Source: Aquipseudomonas alcaligenes NBRC 14159 (lineage in GTDB: Bacteria; Pseudomonadota; Gammaproteobacteria; Pseudomonadales; Pseudomonadaceae). Taken from it: DNA of 64,000 nt. The notes under the pieces were generated by a model. The model made no database searches, had not been told where the DNA came from, and worked only from the letters and a program-made list of their open reading frames with translations. Numbering within the stretch: position 1 is the stretch's first letter; each line of letters opens with the position of its first letter. A program made the translations under genes and the position numbers. Shown in pieces: positions 1-8,480 of the stretch. The DNA lies in assembly GCF_000467105.1 (NCBI RefSeq), contig NZ_BATI01000008.1, positions 62,001 through 126,000 of the forward strand, read 5' to 3'.

Positions 1-1694
1 CGCGGGTGGACTACCAGGATGCCAAGAGCGGCCAGCAGTTCAGTGCCGAGGGCATCGAGCTGTCCACCGGCGCCATCCGCGAGGGCGCCGATATCCCGGT
101 CAAACTGCTGGCCTTCCTCGGCAGCAACCAGCCGGTGCTGCGCGCCAAGACCGAGCTGCAGGGCCTGCTGCGCTTTGACCGCACCCTCAAGCGCTACCAG
201 CTGCAGGACCTCAAGCTGGCCGGCGAAGCCTCGGGCGAGCCCCTGGGCGGCAAGACCCTGACCTTCGCCAGCCAGGGCCAGCTGCTGCTCGACCAGTCAG
301 CCCAGGTGGCCGAGTGGACCGGCATCAAGCTCTCCGCCAACCAGCTGCGCGCCCTCGGCGAGCTGAAACTGCGCGACCTGGACAAGACCGCCCAGCTGGA
401 GGGCAACCTGTCGCTGGCGCAATTCAACCTGCGCGAGTTCCTCGAGGGCATCGGCATCGTCCTGCCAGCCATGCGCGACAACACCACCCTCAGCCGCTTC
501 GAGATGTCCACCCGCCTGGCGGGTACGCCGACCAGCATCAACTTCAACGACCTGAGCCTGAAGCTGGACGACAGCACCTTCAGCGGCAACCTGGCGCTCA
601 GCGATATCGCCAAGCAGGCCCTGCGCCTGCAGCTCAAGGGCGACAAGCTCGACCTCGACCGCTACCTGCCGCCGGAGAACAAGGACGCCAACGCCGGCGC
701 GGCGCGCCAGAACGAGGTCAAGCAGGCCGTGGCCGCCGCCGGCAACAGCGGCACCACCCCGCTGCCCGGCGCGCCGACCCAGCAGGCCTGGAGCAGCACG
801 CCGCTACTGCCGCTGGAAACCCTGCGCAAACTCGACATCGAGGCCGCCATCGGCCTCGGCCAGCTGACCCTCAGCAAGCTGCCGATCGAGGATGCGCGCC
901 TCGCCCTGACCGCCAAGGGCGGCCTGATCAATCTCAAGGAACTGCGCGGTGACCTGCACGGCGGCGAGTTCGCCGTGCGCTCGCAGCTCGACGCGCGCCC
1001 AGCCATCCCGCTGCTGACCGCCAGCAAGCAGATCAAGCGCATCCCGCTGGAGAAGCTGCTCGAGGCCCGCGGCGAGAAGGCACCGGTGCGCGGCCTGCTT
1101 GATCTCAACGCCGACGTGCGCACCCAGGGCAACAGCGAAAAGGCCTGGGTCGATGCGCTGAATGGCAACGCCAGTTTCAGCCTGAGCGACGGCGTGCTGG
1201 TCGACGCCAACCTGGAACAGCAGCTGTGCCAGGGCATCGCCACGCTCAACCGCAAATCGCTGTCCGGCGAGCCGCGCGGCAAGGACACGCCGTTCGAGGA
1301 ACTGCACGGCAATCTGAAGTTCACCAACGGTGTCGCCAGCAACCCCGACCTCAAGGCGCGCATCCCCGGCCTGACGGTCAACGGCGACGGTGCCGTCGAC
1401 CTGCGCGTGCTGGGCATGGACTACCGCGTCGGCATCATCATCGAGGGCGACAAGACCGCCATGCCGGACCCGGCCTGCCAGGTCAACGAGCGCTATGTCG
1501 GCCTGGAGTGGCCGCTGCGCTGCCGCGGCCCGCTGGAGCTCGGCGCCAAGGCCTGCCGTCTGGACAAGGACGGCCTCGGCAAGATCGCCGCCAAGCTGGC
1601 CGGCAACAAGCTGGAGCAAAAGATCGAGGAGAAGCTCGGCGACAAGGTCAGCCCCGAGCTGAAGGACGCACTCAAGGGCCTGTTCAACCGATGA
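1..1694 (+). CDS. AsmA family protein, C-terminal part (5' end outside window)
   Basis: The gene is already open at base 1 and its N-terminus lies outside the window; about 563 residues are visible. AsmA-family proteins are inner-membrane-anchored periplasmic proteins of the bridge-like lipid-transfer type, linked to outer-membrane lipid homeostasis. The visible part has the alternating beta-rich, Leu/Asp/Lys-rich pattern of the AsmA C-terminal domain (for example LDLDRYLPPE near residue 215 and IEAAIGLGQLTLSKLPIEDA near 280), a family signature region, and an Ala/Gly-rich low-complexity linker between them. The stop overlaps the mutY start (ATGA), so the two are probably co-transcribed; AsmA-mutY-yggX is the usual Pseudomonas order. 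The family call is strong, the exact role is inferred. Confidence 0.88.
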   Translation, partial: RVDYQDAKSGQQFSAEGIELSTGAIREGADIPVKLLAFLGSNQPVLRAKTELQGLLRFDRTLKRYQLQDLKLAGEASGEPLGGKTLTFASQGQLLLDQSAQVAEWTGIKLSANQLRALGELKLRDLDKTAQLEGNLSLAQFNLREFLEGIGIVLPAMRDNTTLSRFEMSTRLAGTPTSINFNDLSLKLDDSTFSGNLALSDIAKQALRLQLKGDKLDLDRYLPPENKDANAGAARQNEVKQAVAAAGNSGTTPLPGAPTQQAWSSTPLLPLETLRKLDIEAAIGLGQLTLSKLPIEDARLALTAKGGLINLKELRGDLHGGEFAVRSQLDARPAIPLLTASKQIKRIPLEKLLEARGEKAPVRGLLDLNADVRTQGNSEKAWVDALNGNASFSLSDGVLVDANLEQQLCQGIATLNRKSLSGEPRGKDTPFEELHGNLKFTNGVASNPDLKARIPGLTVNGDGAVDLRVLGMDYRVGIIIEGDKTAMPDPACQVNERYVGLEWPLRCRGPLELGAKACRLDKDGLGKIAAKLAGNKLEQKIEEKLGDKVSPELKDALKGLFNR

Positions 1695-2758
1695 GTCCCG
1701 AGCAGTTCAACGGCGCTGTGCTGGCGTGGTACGACCAGCACGGGCGCAAGGACCTGCCCTGGCAGCAGGGCATCACCCCCTATCGGGTGTGGGTCTCGGA
1801 GATCATGCTGCAGCAGACCCAGGTCAGCACCGTGCTCGGCTACTTCGACCGTTTCATGGAGGCCCTGCCGAGCGTACAGGCCCTCGCCGCAGCCGCCGAG
1901 GATGAAGTGCTGCACCTGTGGACCGGCCTCGGCTACTACACCCGCGCGCGCAACCTGCACAAGGCGGCCAAGCTGGTGGTGGAACAACACGGCGGCGAGT
2001 TCCCGCGCTCGGTCGAGCAACTGGCCGAGCTGCCCGGCATCGGCCGCTCCACCGCCGGCGCCATCGCCAGCCTGAGCATGGGCCTGCGCGCGCCGATCCT
2101 CGACGGCAACGTCAAGCGCGTGCTGGCCCGCTACCAGGCCCAGCAGGGCTATCCGGGCGAGCCCAAGGTGGCCGCGCAGCTGTGGCAACTGGCCGAGCAG
2201 CTGACCCCGCACGAGCGGGTCAACCACTATACCCAGGCGATGATGGATCTGGGCGCCACCCTCTGTACCCGCAGCAAGCCGAGCTGCCTGCTGTGCCCGG
2301 TGCGCGAGGACTGCCGCGCCCACCTGCTCGGCCGTGAAACCGACTTCCCCGAACCCAAGCCACGCAAGGCGCTGCCGCAGAAACGCACGCTGATGCCGCT
2401 GCTGGCCAACGCAGAGGGCGCCATCCTGCTCTACCGCCGTCCCTCCAGCGGTCTGTGGGGCGGTTTGTGGAGCCTGCCGGAACTGGACGACCTCGATGCC
2501 CTGGGCGAACTGGCACGCCAGCACGCCCTGCACCTGGACGAGCCGCGCGCGCTGGCCGGGCTGACCCACACCTTCAGCCACTTCCAGCTGGCCATCGAAC
2601 CCTGGCTGGTGCGTGTCGAGCAGGCCGGTAGCGCCGTGGCCGAGGGCGACTGGCTCTGGTATAACCTCGCCACCCCGCCGCGCCTGGGCCTGGCCGCCCC
2701 GGTGAAGAAGCTCCTCAAGCGAGCCGCGCAAGAACTGAATGCAGGAGAAGCCTCATGA
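1691..2758 (+). CDS. mutY: A/G-specific adenine DNA glycosylase MutY
   Basis: Base-excision repair enzyme that removes adenine mispaired with 8-oxoguanine; 355 residues, a normal length. Catalytic Glu37 lies in [10 protein letters not shown]. The helix-hairpin-helix is [12 protein letters not shown], followed by LDGNVKRV with the catalytic Asp. The [4Fe-4S] cysteines are Cys192, 199, 202 and 208 (C-x6-C-x2-C-x5-C). The C-terminal half is the NUDIX-like domain that reads 8-oxoG ([27 protein letters not shown]). The ATG overlaps the asmA stop, and the 3' end overlaps yggX by 4 bases, so translation is probably coupled. It acts in the same GO pathway as MutM, encoded near 47 kb. Confidence 0.97.
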   Translation: MSPEQFNGAVLAWYDQHGRKDLPWQQGITPYRVWVSEIMLQQTQVSTVLGYFDRFMEALPSVQALAAAAEDEVLHLWTGLGYYTRARNLHKAAKLVVEQHGGEFPRSVEQLAELPGIGRSTAGAIASLSMGLRAPILDGNVKRVLARYQAQQGYPGEPKVAAQLWQLAEQLTPHERVNHYTQAMMDLGATLCTRSKPSCLLCPVREDCRAHLLGRETDFPEPKPRKALPQKRTLMPLLANAEGAILLYRRPSSGLWGGLWSLPELDDLDALGELARQHALHLDEPRALAGLTHTFSHFQLAIEPWLVRVEQAGSAVAEGDWLWYNLATPPRLGLAAPVKKLLKRAAQELNAGEAS

Positions 2759-3027
2759 GCCGCACCGTCCACTGCCGCAAGTACAACGAACAGCTACCCG
2801 GCCTCGACCGCCCGCCCTACCCTGGCGCCAAGGGCCAGGACATCTACGACAACGTGTCGAAGAAGGCCTGGGACGAGTGGCAGGCGCACCAGACCATGCT
2901 GATCAACGAGCGTCGGCTGAACATGATGAACGCCGAGGACCGCAAGTTCCTCCAGGCCGAGATGGACAAGTTCCTCTCCGGCGAGGACTACGCCAAGGCC
3001 GACGGCTACGTGCCGCCGAGCGCCTGA
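2755..3027 (+). CDS. yggX: Probable Fe(2+)-trafficking protein YggX
   Basis: Small cytosolic protein of 90 residues linked to iron handling and protection of Fe-S clusters from oxidation. It starts [21 protein letters not shown], with the conserved Cys7, and carries the family motifs [20 protein letters not shown] and [15 protein letters not shown]. The start overlaps the mutY stop (ATGA), the standard mutY-yggX pairing; MutY itself holds a [4Fe-4S] cluster, so co-expression makes sense. Length and sequence are typical and no alternative identity is likely. Confidence 0.96.
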   Translation: MSRTVHCRKYNEQLPGLDRPPYPGAKGQDIYDNVSKKAWDEWQAHQTMLINERRLNMMNAEDRKFLQAEMDKFLSGEDYAKADGYVPPSA

Positions 3028-3111
3028 CGCGAGGGCGGGCCGGAAACCGCCCGCCGCCTCCCGAAAATGCGTAACCGCCCGTCTGCACTCAAATTTTTTT
3101 CATTCTCTCGC

Positions 3112-3140
3112 TTGACACTGCAAAGCCAAATCCGTTTAAT
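3112..3140 (+). promoter_or_regulatory. Sigma-70 promoter of tRNA-Phe
   Basis: A perfect -35 TTGACA (3112-3117) and TTTAAT (3135-3140) are separated by 17 bases and end 11 bases before the tRNA. A GC-rich GGCGCCCC discriminator follows, as expected for a stable-RNA gene under stringent control. Confidence 0.85.
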
Positions 3141-3151
3141 GGCGCCCCGTT

Positions 3152-3227
3152 GCCCAGGTAGCTCAGTCGGTAGAGCAGGGGATTGAAAATCCCCGTGTCG
3201 GCGGTTCGATTCCGTCCCTGGGCACCA
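3152..3227 (+). tRNA. tRNA-Phe (anticodon GAA)
   Basis: 76 nt with an encoded CCA end. The acceptor stem is GCCCAGG/CCTGGGC, the D-arm carries AGCTCAGTCGGTAGAG, and the T-loop is GGTTCGATTCC. The anticodon loop TTGAAAA puts GAA at 3185-3187, position 34-36 of the tRNA. The tRNA lies between yggX and the DedA gene with its own promoter and terminator. Confidence 0.98.
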
Positions 3228-3235
3228 AAATACCG

Positions 3236-3269
3236 AAACCCCTGATTCCGCAAGGTCTCAGGGGTTTTT
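3236..3269 (+). terminator. Intrinsic terminator of tRNA-Phe
   Basis: A 10-bp perfect stem AAACCCCTGA (3236-3245) / TCAGGGGTTT (3258-3267) with a 12-nt loop, running into TTTTT. Confidence 0.85.
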
Positions 3270-3314
3270 GCTATCTGCGGCGCAGGAAGCGCGCCGGTGA
3301 ACGCGGAGCCCCCG

Positions 3315-3965
3315 ATGGAATTCGTCCAGCTCGTCATCGACTTCATCCTGCACATCGACCGCCACCTGGCGGAGCTGACCGCGGCCTACGGGCCCTGGAT
3401 CTACGGCATCCTGTTCCTGATCATCTTCTGCGAGACCGGCCTGGTGGTGACGCCTTTCCTGCCGGGCGACTCGCTGCTGTTCGTCGCTGGCGCCATCGCC
3501 ACCCAGGACGCGATGAACATCCACCTGATGGTGATTCTGCTGATCATCGCCGCCATTCTCGGCGACGCCGTCAACTACAGCATCGGCCGCTTCTTCGGCG
3601 TCAGGCTGTTCGCCAACCCGGACTCGAAGATCTTCCGCCGCCGCCATCTGGAGATCACCCAGACCTTCTACGCCAGACACGGCGGCAAGACCATCATCCT
3701 CGCCCGCTTCGTGCCCATCGTGCGCACCTTCGCCCCCTTCGTCGCCGGCATGGGCCACATGCCCTACCGCCGCTTCGCCGCCTACAACGTGGTCGGCGCC
3801 ATCGCCTGGGTCACCCTGTTCAGCTACGCCGGCTATTTCTTCGGCAACCTGCCGATGGTGCAGAGCAACCTGCACTACCTGATCGTGGCGATCATCTTCG
3901 TCTCGATCCTGCCGGGGGTGATCGAGATCCTGCGCCATCACCGGGCAACCCAAGGCAACACCTGA
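3315..3965 (+). CDS. DedA family membrane protein
   Basis: Integral inner-membrane protein of the DedA/SNARE-associated superfamily. Members are linked to undecaprenyl-phosphate or phospholipid flipping and to membrane potential. The family motif is clear: [19 protein letters not shown] near residue 40, an IGRFFG segment near 90, and the arginine-bearing [17 protein letters not shown] near 132. About five hydrophobic segments. I chose ATG at 3315 (216 residues) because GGAG at 3305-3308 sits six bases before it; an in-frame GTG at 3297 would add six residues. A single-gene unit closed by the terminator at 4035. Confidence 0.93.
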   Translation: MEFVQLVIDFILHIDRHLAELTAAYGPWIYGILFLIIFCETGLVVTPFLPGDSLLFVAGAIATQDAMNIHLMVILLIIAAILGDAVNYSIGRFFGVRLFANPDSKIFRRRHLEITQTFYARHGGKTIILARFVPIVRTFAPFVAGMGHMPYRRFAAYNVVGAIAWVTLFSYAGYFFGNLPMVQSNLHYLIVAIIFVSILPGVIEILRHHRATQGNT

Positions 3966-4034
3966 TAGCGGCAAACCGAGACCCTTCACCTGCCTGGGGC
4001 GCTTCAGTACAATGCGCCCCGCCAGCAACACCCC

Positions 4035-4063
4035 AAAGCCCGATCCATGTATCGGGCTTTTTG
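4035..4063 (+). terminator. Intrinsic terminator after the DedA gene
   Basis: Stem AAAGCCCGAT (4035-4044) / ATCGGGCTTT (4051-4060) with a 6-nt loop and a TTTTTG tail. Confidence 0.85.
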
Positions 4064-4228
4064 TTTCGGCGCGACACACAACTGTCACGATGCGACAACT
4101 GGCCACAGCCGGCGCCGCCCCCGGCAGATGCCCGCTTGGCGCTGCCGCGAACGCTATGCTAGGTTCAGCCGCACGCTAGGAAGGCGGTCAGCAGCCGGAG
4201 CGCATCCGCATAACAAGAGGACCCCCCG

Positions 4229-5002
4229 ATGGCCGAGGCACCGCCCGCGCTGGAAATCCGCAACCTGCACAAACGCTATGGCGACCTCGAAGTGCTCAAG
4301 GGCATCTCGCTGACCGCCCGCGACGGCGACGTGATCTCCATCCTCGGTTCCTCCGGGTCCGGCAAGTCGACTTTCCTGCGCTGCATCAACCTGCTGGAGA
4401 ACCCGCATCAGGGCCAGATCCTGGTGGCCGGCGAGGAACTCAAGCTGAAGGCGGCGAAGAACGGCGATCTGGTGGCCGCCGACAACAAGCAGATCAATCG
4501 CCTGCGCAGCGAGATCGGCTTCGTCTTCCAGAATTTCAACCTGTGGCCACACATGACCATCCTCGACAACATCATCGAGGCTCCCCGTCGCGTGCTCGGC
4601 CAGAGCAAGGCCGAAGCCACCGAAGTGGCCGAGGCGCTGCTGGCCAAGGTCGGCATCGCCGACAAGCGCCACGCCTATCCCAACCAGCTTTCCGGCGGCC
4701 AGCAGCAGCGTGCCGCCATCGCCCGCACCCTGGCCATGCAGCCCAAGGTGATCCTGTTCGACGAGCCCACTTCGGCCCTCGACCCGGAAATGGTACAGGA
4801 AGTGCTTAACGTGATCCGCGCGCTTGCCGAGGAAGGCCGCACCATGTTGCTGGTCACCCACGAGATGAACTTTGCCCGGCAGGTGTCCAGCGAAGTGGTG
4901 TTCCTCCACCAGGGTCTGGTGGAGGAGCAAGGGTCGCCCGAGCAGGTGTTCAACAACCCGCAATCGGCACGCTGTAAACAATTCATGTCCAGCAATCACT
5001 AA
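4229..5002 (+). CDS. Polar amino-acid ABC transporter ATP-binding protein (HisP/ArtP type)
   Basis: Cytosolic ATPase that drives uptake of a polar amino acid; 257 residues, typical of HisP. Walker A GSSGSGKST is at 40-48, the Q-loop FVFQNFNLWPHMT near 98, the signature LSGGQQQR at 154, Walker B VILFDEP at 174, and the H-loop VTHEM follows. It carries the HisP-specific insertion near residues 70-95 that GlnQ-type ATPases lack, favouring a basic amino acid (histidine/arginine/lysine/ornithine). First gene of a four-gene unit in the order ATPase, binding protein, permease, permease, which I recall from PAO1 PA5152-PA5155. It lies about 8 kb from the arginine deiminase genes. Confidence 0.94.
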   Translation: MAEAPPALEIRNLHKRYGDLEVLKGISLTARDGDVISILGSSGSGKSTFLRCINLLENPHQGQILVAGEELKLKAAKNGDLVAADNKQINRLRSEIGFVFQNFNLWPHMTILDNIIEAPRRVLGQSKAEATEVAEALLAKVGIADKRHAYPNQLSGGQQQRAAIARTLAMQPKVILFDEPTSALDPEMVQEVLNVIRALAEEGRTMLLVTHEMNFARQVSSEVVFLHQGLVEEQGSPEQVFNNPQSARCKQFMSSNH

Positions 5003-5015
5003 CGGAGCAACACGC

Positions 5016-5768
5016 ATGCAGAACTATAAGAAGATCCTGCTGGCCGCCGTCGCCACCCTGGCTTTCGGTACCCAGGCCATGGCCGCCGACAAGCTGAAAA
5101 TCGGCACCGAAGGCGCCTACCCACCCTTCAACCTGATCGACGCCAGCGGCAAGGTCGGCGGCTTCGACGTCGAGATCGCCCAAGCCCTGTGCGCCAAGAT
5201 GGGCGCCGAGTGCGAAGTGGTCACCTCCGACTGGGACGGCATCATTCCGGCCCTGAACGCCAAGAAGTTCGACTTCCTCGCCGCCTCCATGTCGATCACC
5301 GAGGAGCGCAAGCAGGCCGTTGACTTCACCGACGCCTACTACACCAACAAGCTGCAGTTCATTGCCCCGAAAAGCAGCGATCTGAAAGCCGACAAGGCCA
5401 GCCTGAAAGGCAAGGTGATCGGTGCCCAGCGCGCCACCATCGCCGGCACCTGGCTGGAAGACAACCTGGCAGACACCGTCGAAATCAAACTGTACGACAC
5501 CCAGGAAAACGCCTACCTCGACCTGTCCTCCGGCCGTCTGGACGGCGTACTGGCCGACAAGTTCGTCAACTGGGAATGGCTGAAGAGCGATGCCGGCAAG
5601 GACTTCGAGTTCAAGGGCGAGCCGGTGTTCGACAACGACAAGATCGCCATCGCCGTGCGCAAGGGTGACCCGCTGCGCGAGAAGCTGAATGCCGCGCTGA
5701 AGGCCATCGTCGAAGACGGCACCTACAAGCAGATCAACGACAAGTACTTCCCGTTCAGCATCTACTGA
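5016..5768 (+). CDS. Polar amino-acid ABC transporter periplasmic binding protein
   Basis: Periplasmic substrate-binding protein, 250 residues, SBP_bac_3 family. A signal peptide ends at about residue 23 (LAFGTQAMA, then ADKLKIG). Family landmarks follow: IGTEGAYPPFN, GFDVEIAQALC, SDWDGIIPALNAKKFDFL and the MSITEERKQAVDFTDAYY segment typical of ArgT/HisJ-like proteins. ATG 5016 is preceded by a GGAG Shine-Dalgarno sequence; the same frame is open further upstream inside the ATPase gene but without a signal. A stable hairpin directly follows the stop, which may protect this part of the mRNA. Substrate is inferred as a basic amino acid. Confidence 0.95.
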   Translation: MQNYKKILLAAVATLAFGTQAMAADKLKIGTEGAYPPFNLIDASGKVGGFDVEIAQALCAKMGAECEVVTSDWDGIIPALNAKKFDFLAASMSITEERKQAVDFTDAYYTNKLQFIAPKSSDLKADKASLKGKVIGAQRATIAGTWLEDNLADTVEIKLYDTQENAYLDLSSGRLDGVLADKFVNWEWLKSDAGKDFEFKGEPVFDNDKIAIAVRKGDPLREKLNAALKAIVEDGTYKQINDKYFPFSIY

Positions 5769-5779
5769 TGCGTCCGACC

Positions 5780-5801
5780 GCCGCCGCCTTCGGGCGGCGG
5801 C
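5780..5801 (+). promoter_or_regulatory. UUCG-loop hairpin after the binding-protein gene
   Basis: GCCGCCGCC (5780-5788), loop TTCG, GGCGGCGGC (5793-5801): a nine-bp GC stem with a very stable tetraloop and no U tract. It probably works as a 3' mRNA stabiliser or partial attenuator, letting the binding protein exceed the permeases. Confidence 0.7.
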
Positions 5802-5823
5802 CGTCATTCTGCAGTAGCCTCCC

Positions 5824-6516
5824 ATGATCTTCGACCTGCACGGCTTCGGCCCCGCCCTTGTCGCCGGCACGCTGGTGACCATCCAGCTGGCCCTGTCCTC
5901 CCTGGCCCTCGGCCTGGTGCTCGGGCTGCTCGGCGCATTGGCCAAGACTTCCCCGAACAAGTTCCTGCAGGGACTTGGCGGAACCTACTCGACCATCGTA
6001 CGCGGCGTTCCTGAGCTGCTCTGGGTCCTGCTCATCTATTTCGGCACCGTCAGCGGCCTGGCCGCTCTCGGTGAGTTCCTCGGCGTCGGCAGCCTGGAAC
6101 TGAACCCCTTCGCCGCTGGCACCATCGCCCTCGGCCTGTGCTTCGGCGCCTACGCCACCGAGGTGTTCCGCGGCGCGATCCTGGCCATCCCCAAGGGCCA
6201 TCGCGAGGCCGGCATGGCGCTCGGCCTATCCAAGGCACGCATCCTGTGGAAGCTGATCCTGCCGCAGATGTGGCGCATCGCCCTGCCCGGCCTGGGCAAC
6301 TTGTTCATGATCCTGATGAAGGACACCGCACTGGTCTCGGTCATCGGCCTGGAAGAAATCATGCGTCGCTCGCAGATTGCCGTAACCGCCAGCAAGGAGC
6401 CCTTCACCTTCTATATGGTCGCGGCCTTCATCTACCTGGGCCTGACCGTCATTGCCATGACCGGCATGCACTTCCTCGAAAAGCGCGCCAGCCGCGGATT
6501 TGTTAGGAGCGCCTGA
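5824..6516 (+). CDS. Amino-acid ABC transporter permease (HisQ/ArtQ type)
   Basis: Inner-membrane permease of 230 residues, one half of the HisQM/ArtQM heterodimer. The N-terminus runs into membrane segments (ALVAGTLVTIQLALSSLALG), followed by the conserved YSTIVRGVPELLWVLLIYFGT region. The cytoplasmic EAA loop is GHREAGMALGLSKARILWKLILPQ, where the ATPase docks. Starts 55 bases after the binding-protein stop, beyond the hairpin, and overlaps the next permease by one base. Confidence 0.94.
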   Translation: MIFDLHGFGPALVAGTLVTIQLALSSLALGLVLGLLGALAKTSPNKFLQGLGGTYSTIVRGVPELLWVLLIYFGTVSGLAALGEFLGVGSLELNPFAAGTIALGLCFGAYATEVFRGAILAIPKGHREAGMALGLSKARILWKLILPQMWRIALPGLGNLFMILMKDTALVSVIGLEEIMRRSQIAVTASKEPFTFYMVAAFIYLGLTVIAMTGMHFLEKRASRGFVRSA

Positions 6517-7205
6517 TGAACTGGGAAGTGATCATCAAGTACCTGCCACGCCTGCTCGAAGGCGCGGCGCTGACCATCGAACTGGTCGCCTTCGCCGTGA
6601 TCGCCGGGCTGATCCTTGCCCTGCCCATGGGTATCGCCCGTGCATCCAAGCACTGGTATGTGCGCGCCCTGCCCTACGGCTACATCTTCTTCTTCCGCGG
6701 CACGCCGCTGCTGGTACAGCTGTTCCTGGTCTACTACGGCCTGGCGCAGTTCGACATCGTGCGCCACGGTCCGCTCTGGCCCTACCTGCGCGACCCGTAC
6801 TGGTGCACCGTCATCACCATGACCATGCACACCGCCGCCTACATCGCGGAAATCCTGCGTGGCGCCATCCAGGCCGTGCCGCCCGGCGAGATCGAAGCGG
6901 CCCGCGCGCTGGGCATGTCGCGGGCGCAGGCCATGCTCTACATCATCCTGCCGCGCGCCGCGCGCATCGGCCTGCCGGCCTACAGCAACGAAGTGATCCT
7001 GATGCTCAAGGCCAGCGCCCTGGCCAGCACCGTGACCCTGCTCGAGCTGACCGGCATGTCGCGCACGATCATCGCCCGCACCTATCTGCCGGTAGAGATC
7101 TTCTTTGCCGCCGGGGTGTTCTACCTGGTCATCGCCTACGTCATGGTGCGCGCCTTCAAACTGCTGGAGCGCATGCTGCGCGTCGACGCCTGCCAGGGCC
7201 GCTGA
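6516..7205 (+). CDS. Amino-acid ABC transporter permease (HisM/ArtM type)
   Basis: Second permease half, 229 residues. It shows the FFFRGTPLLVQLFLVYYGL segment typical of HisM/ArtM and an EAA loop GEIEAARALGMSRAQAMLYIILPRA. The start TGATG overlaps the preceding stop by one base, giving tightly coupled translation of the two permeases. The end of the unit is marked by the palindrome at 7214-7239. Confidence 0.94.
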   Translation: MNWEVIIKYLPRLLEGAALTIELVAFAVIAGLILALPMGIARASKHWYVRALPYGYIFFFRGTPLLVQLFLVYYGLAQFDIVRHGPLWPYLRDPYWCTVITMTMHTAAYIAEILRGAIQAVPPGEIEAARALGMSRAQAMLYIILPRAARIGLPAYSNEVILMLKASALASTVTLLELTGMSRTIIARTYLPVEIFFAAGVFYLVIAYVMVRAFKLLERMLRVDACQGR

Positions 7206-7213
7206 TGTCGCCT

Positions 7214-7239
7214 ATCCCTCTCCCGCCCGGGAGAGGGAT
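7214..7239. repeat. CCCTCTCCC-type intergenic palindrome (copy 1)
   Basis: ATCCCTCTCCC (7214-7224), loop GCCC, GGGAGAGGGAT (7229-7239), perfect. It ends the transporter unit and recurs in related form near 16.3, 19.4 and 62.0 kb. No U tract on the plus strand, so it may be a repeat or mRNA-end hairpin more than a strong terminator. Confidence 0.75.
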
Positions 7240-7274
7240 AAACTGCGCCGCACCATCCAGACCCCACTGCCCGC

Positions 7275-8480
7275 ATGATCCTCACCGGCCACGCCCTGCG
7301 CGAACGCTTTCAGGCCCTGGACGACTTCCTTGTCAGTCATCAGTCCCTGTGGCGCCCCAAGCCCTTCACCTGTCCGGTGCTGCCCTGGGAGGCCGAGCAT
7401 GCCGAGCTGGCCGCCTGGCTGCGCCGCCGCAGCCTGGCGCAGGCCGACGCCGAGCACAATCAGCCCGCAGAACTGCCGGCACCAGCCCCCTTCCCGGCAC
7501 TGGCGCGGCGCGCCGCCGAGTTCTCCGCGCTGGACCAGCTGCCCAGCCGTGAACTTGGCCCGCTGCCCGAGCGCCTGAGCGTCGACGTGCCGGGGCGCAA
7601 GTGGCAGCAGATCAGCGCTTTCGCCGAACGCCTGCAGTTCCAGCGACCACCGGCTCACTGGCTGGACTGGTGCTCGGGCAAGGGCCATCTGGGCCGCCTG
7701 CTGGCCCAGGGCGGCCAGCACCTGACCTGCCTGGAATACGACCCGCAGCTGGTAGAGGCCGGGCAGCGCCTGAGCGAGCGCCTGCAGCTGGCCGCCAGCC
7801 ACCTGCAGCAGGACGTGCTGGCCGACGATGCCGGCACGCGCCTCACTGCCGAGCACAGCCCGGTGGCCCTGCACGCCTGCGGCGACCTGCACGTGCGCCT
7901 GCTGCGCCTGGCCAGCGCGGCCGGTTGCGCCCAACTGGCGGTGGCGCCCTGCTGCTACAACCGCATCGCCGCCGAGCACTACCAGGCGCTGTCGGCGCCT
8001 GCCCGGGCCTCGACCCTGCAACTGTCGCGGGATGATCTGCGCCTGCCATTGGCCGAGACCGTCACCGCCGGCCAGCGCATGCGCCGCCAACGCGACCTGT
8101 CCATGGCCCGGCGCCTGGCCTTCGACCTGCTGCAGCGCCAGCAGCGCGGGGTGGATGACTACCTGCCAACCCCCTCGCTACCGACCAGCTGGCTGGACAA
8201 GGACTTCGCCAGCTACTGCCGCGACCTGGCCGATCTGCGGGGCGTGACGGTGTCAGGCCCGGTCGACTGGCCTGCGCTGGAAGACGCCGGCTGGCAACGC
8301 CTGGCCCAGGTGCGCAACCTCGAGCTGGTCCGCGGCCTGTTCCGTCGCCCGCTGGAACTGTGGCTGCTGCTCGACCGCGCGCTGTTCCTCGAAGAGCAGG
8401 GCTACCAGGTGCGCCTGGGTACGTTCTGCGCCCATGAGCTGACCCCGCGCAACCTGCTACTGCTCGCCGAGCGGGACTGA
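7275..8480 (+). CDS. SAM-dependent methyltransferase-like protein (METTL25-like fold)
   Basis: A 401-residue cytosolic protein. The SAM-binding motif I is LDWCSGKGHLGRLLA near residue 131, with an acidic end of strand 2 (LEYDP) near 153. A second motif, VALHACGDLHVRLLRLA near 197, precedes AVAPCCYNRI near 223. The ALHACGD...PCCY pattern is shared with the Methyltransf_32/METTL25-like group, so methyl transfer is probable. The substrate is unknown. The N-terminal 120 residues and C-terminal 130 residues are family-specific and not recognised. It is probably a single-gene unit. Confidence 0.75.
   Translation: MILTGHALRERFQALDDFLVSHQSLWRPKPFTCPVLPWEAEHAELAAWLRRRSLAQADAEHNQPAELPAPAPFPALARRAAEFSALDQLPSRELGPLPERLSVDVPGRKWQQISAFAERLQFQRPPAHWLDWCSGKGHLGRLLAQGGQHLTCLEYDPQLVEAGQRLSERLQLAASHLQQDVLADDAGTRLTAEHSPVALHACGDLHVRLLRLASAAGCAQLAVAPCCYNRIAAEHYQALSAPARASTLQLSRDDLRLPLAETVTAGQRMRRQRDLSMARRLAFDLLQRQQRGVDDYLPTPSLPTSWLDKDFASYCRDLADLRGVTVSGPVDWPALEDAGWQRLAQVRNLELVRGLFRRPLELWLLLDRALFLEEQGYQVRLGTFCAHELTPRNLLLLAERD

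Noticed and set aside
3152..3227. tRNA-Phe as an attachment site of an integrated element.
   Set aside because: No integrase gene, no duplicated tRNA 3' end within the window, and the neighbours are conserved core genes.
4136..4160. TTGGCG and TATGCT as a promoter of the ABC transporter operon.
   Set aside because: The spacing is only 13 bases, too short for sigma-70.
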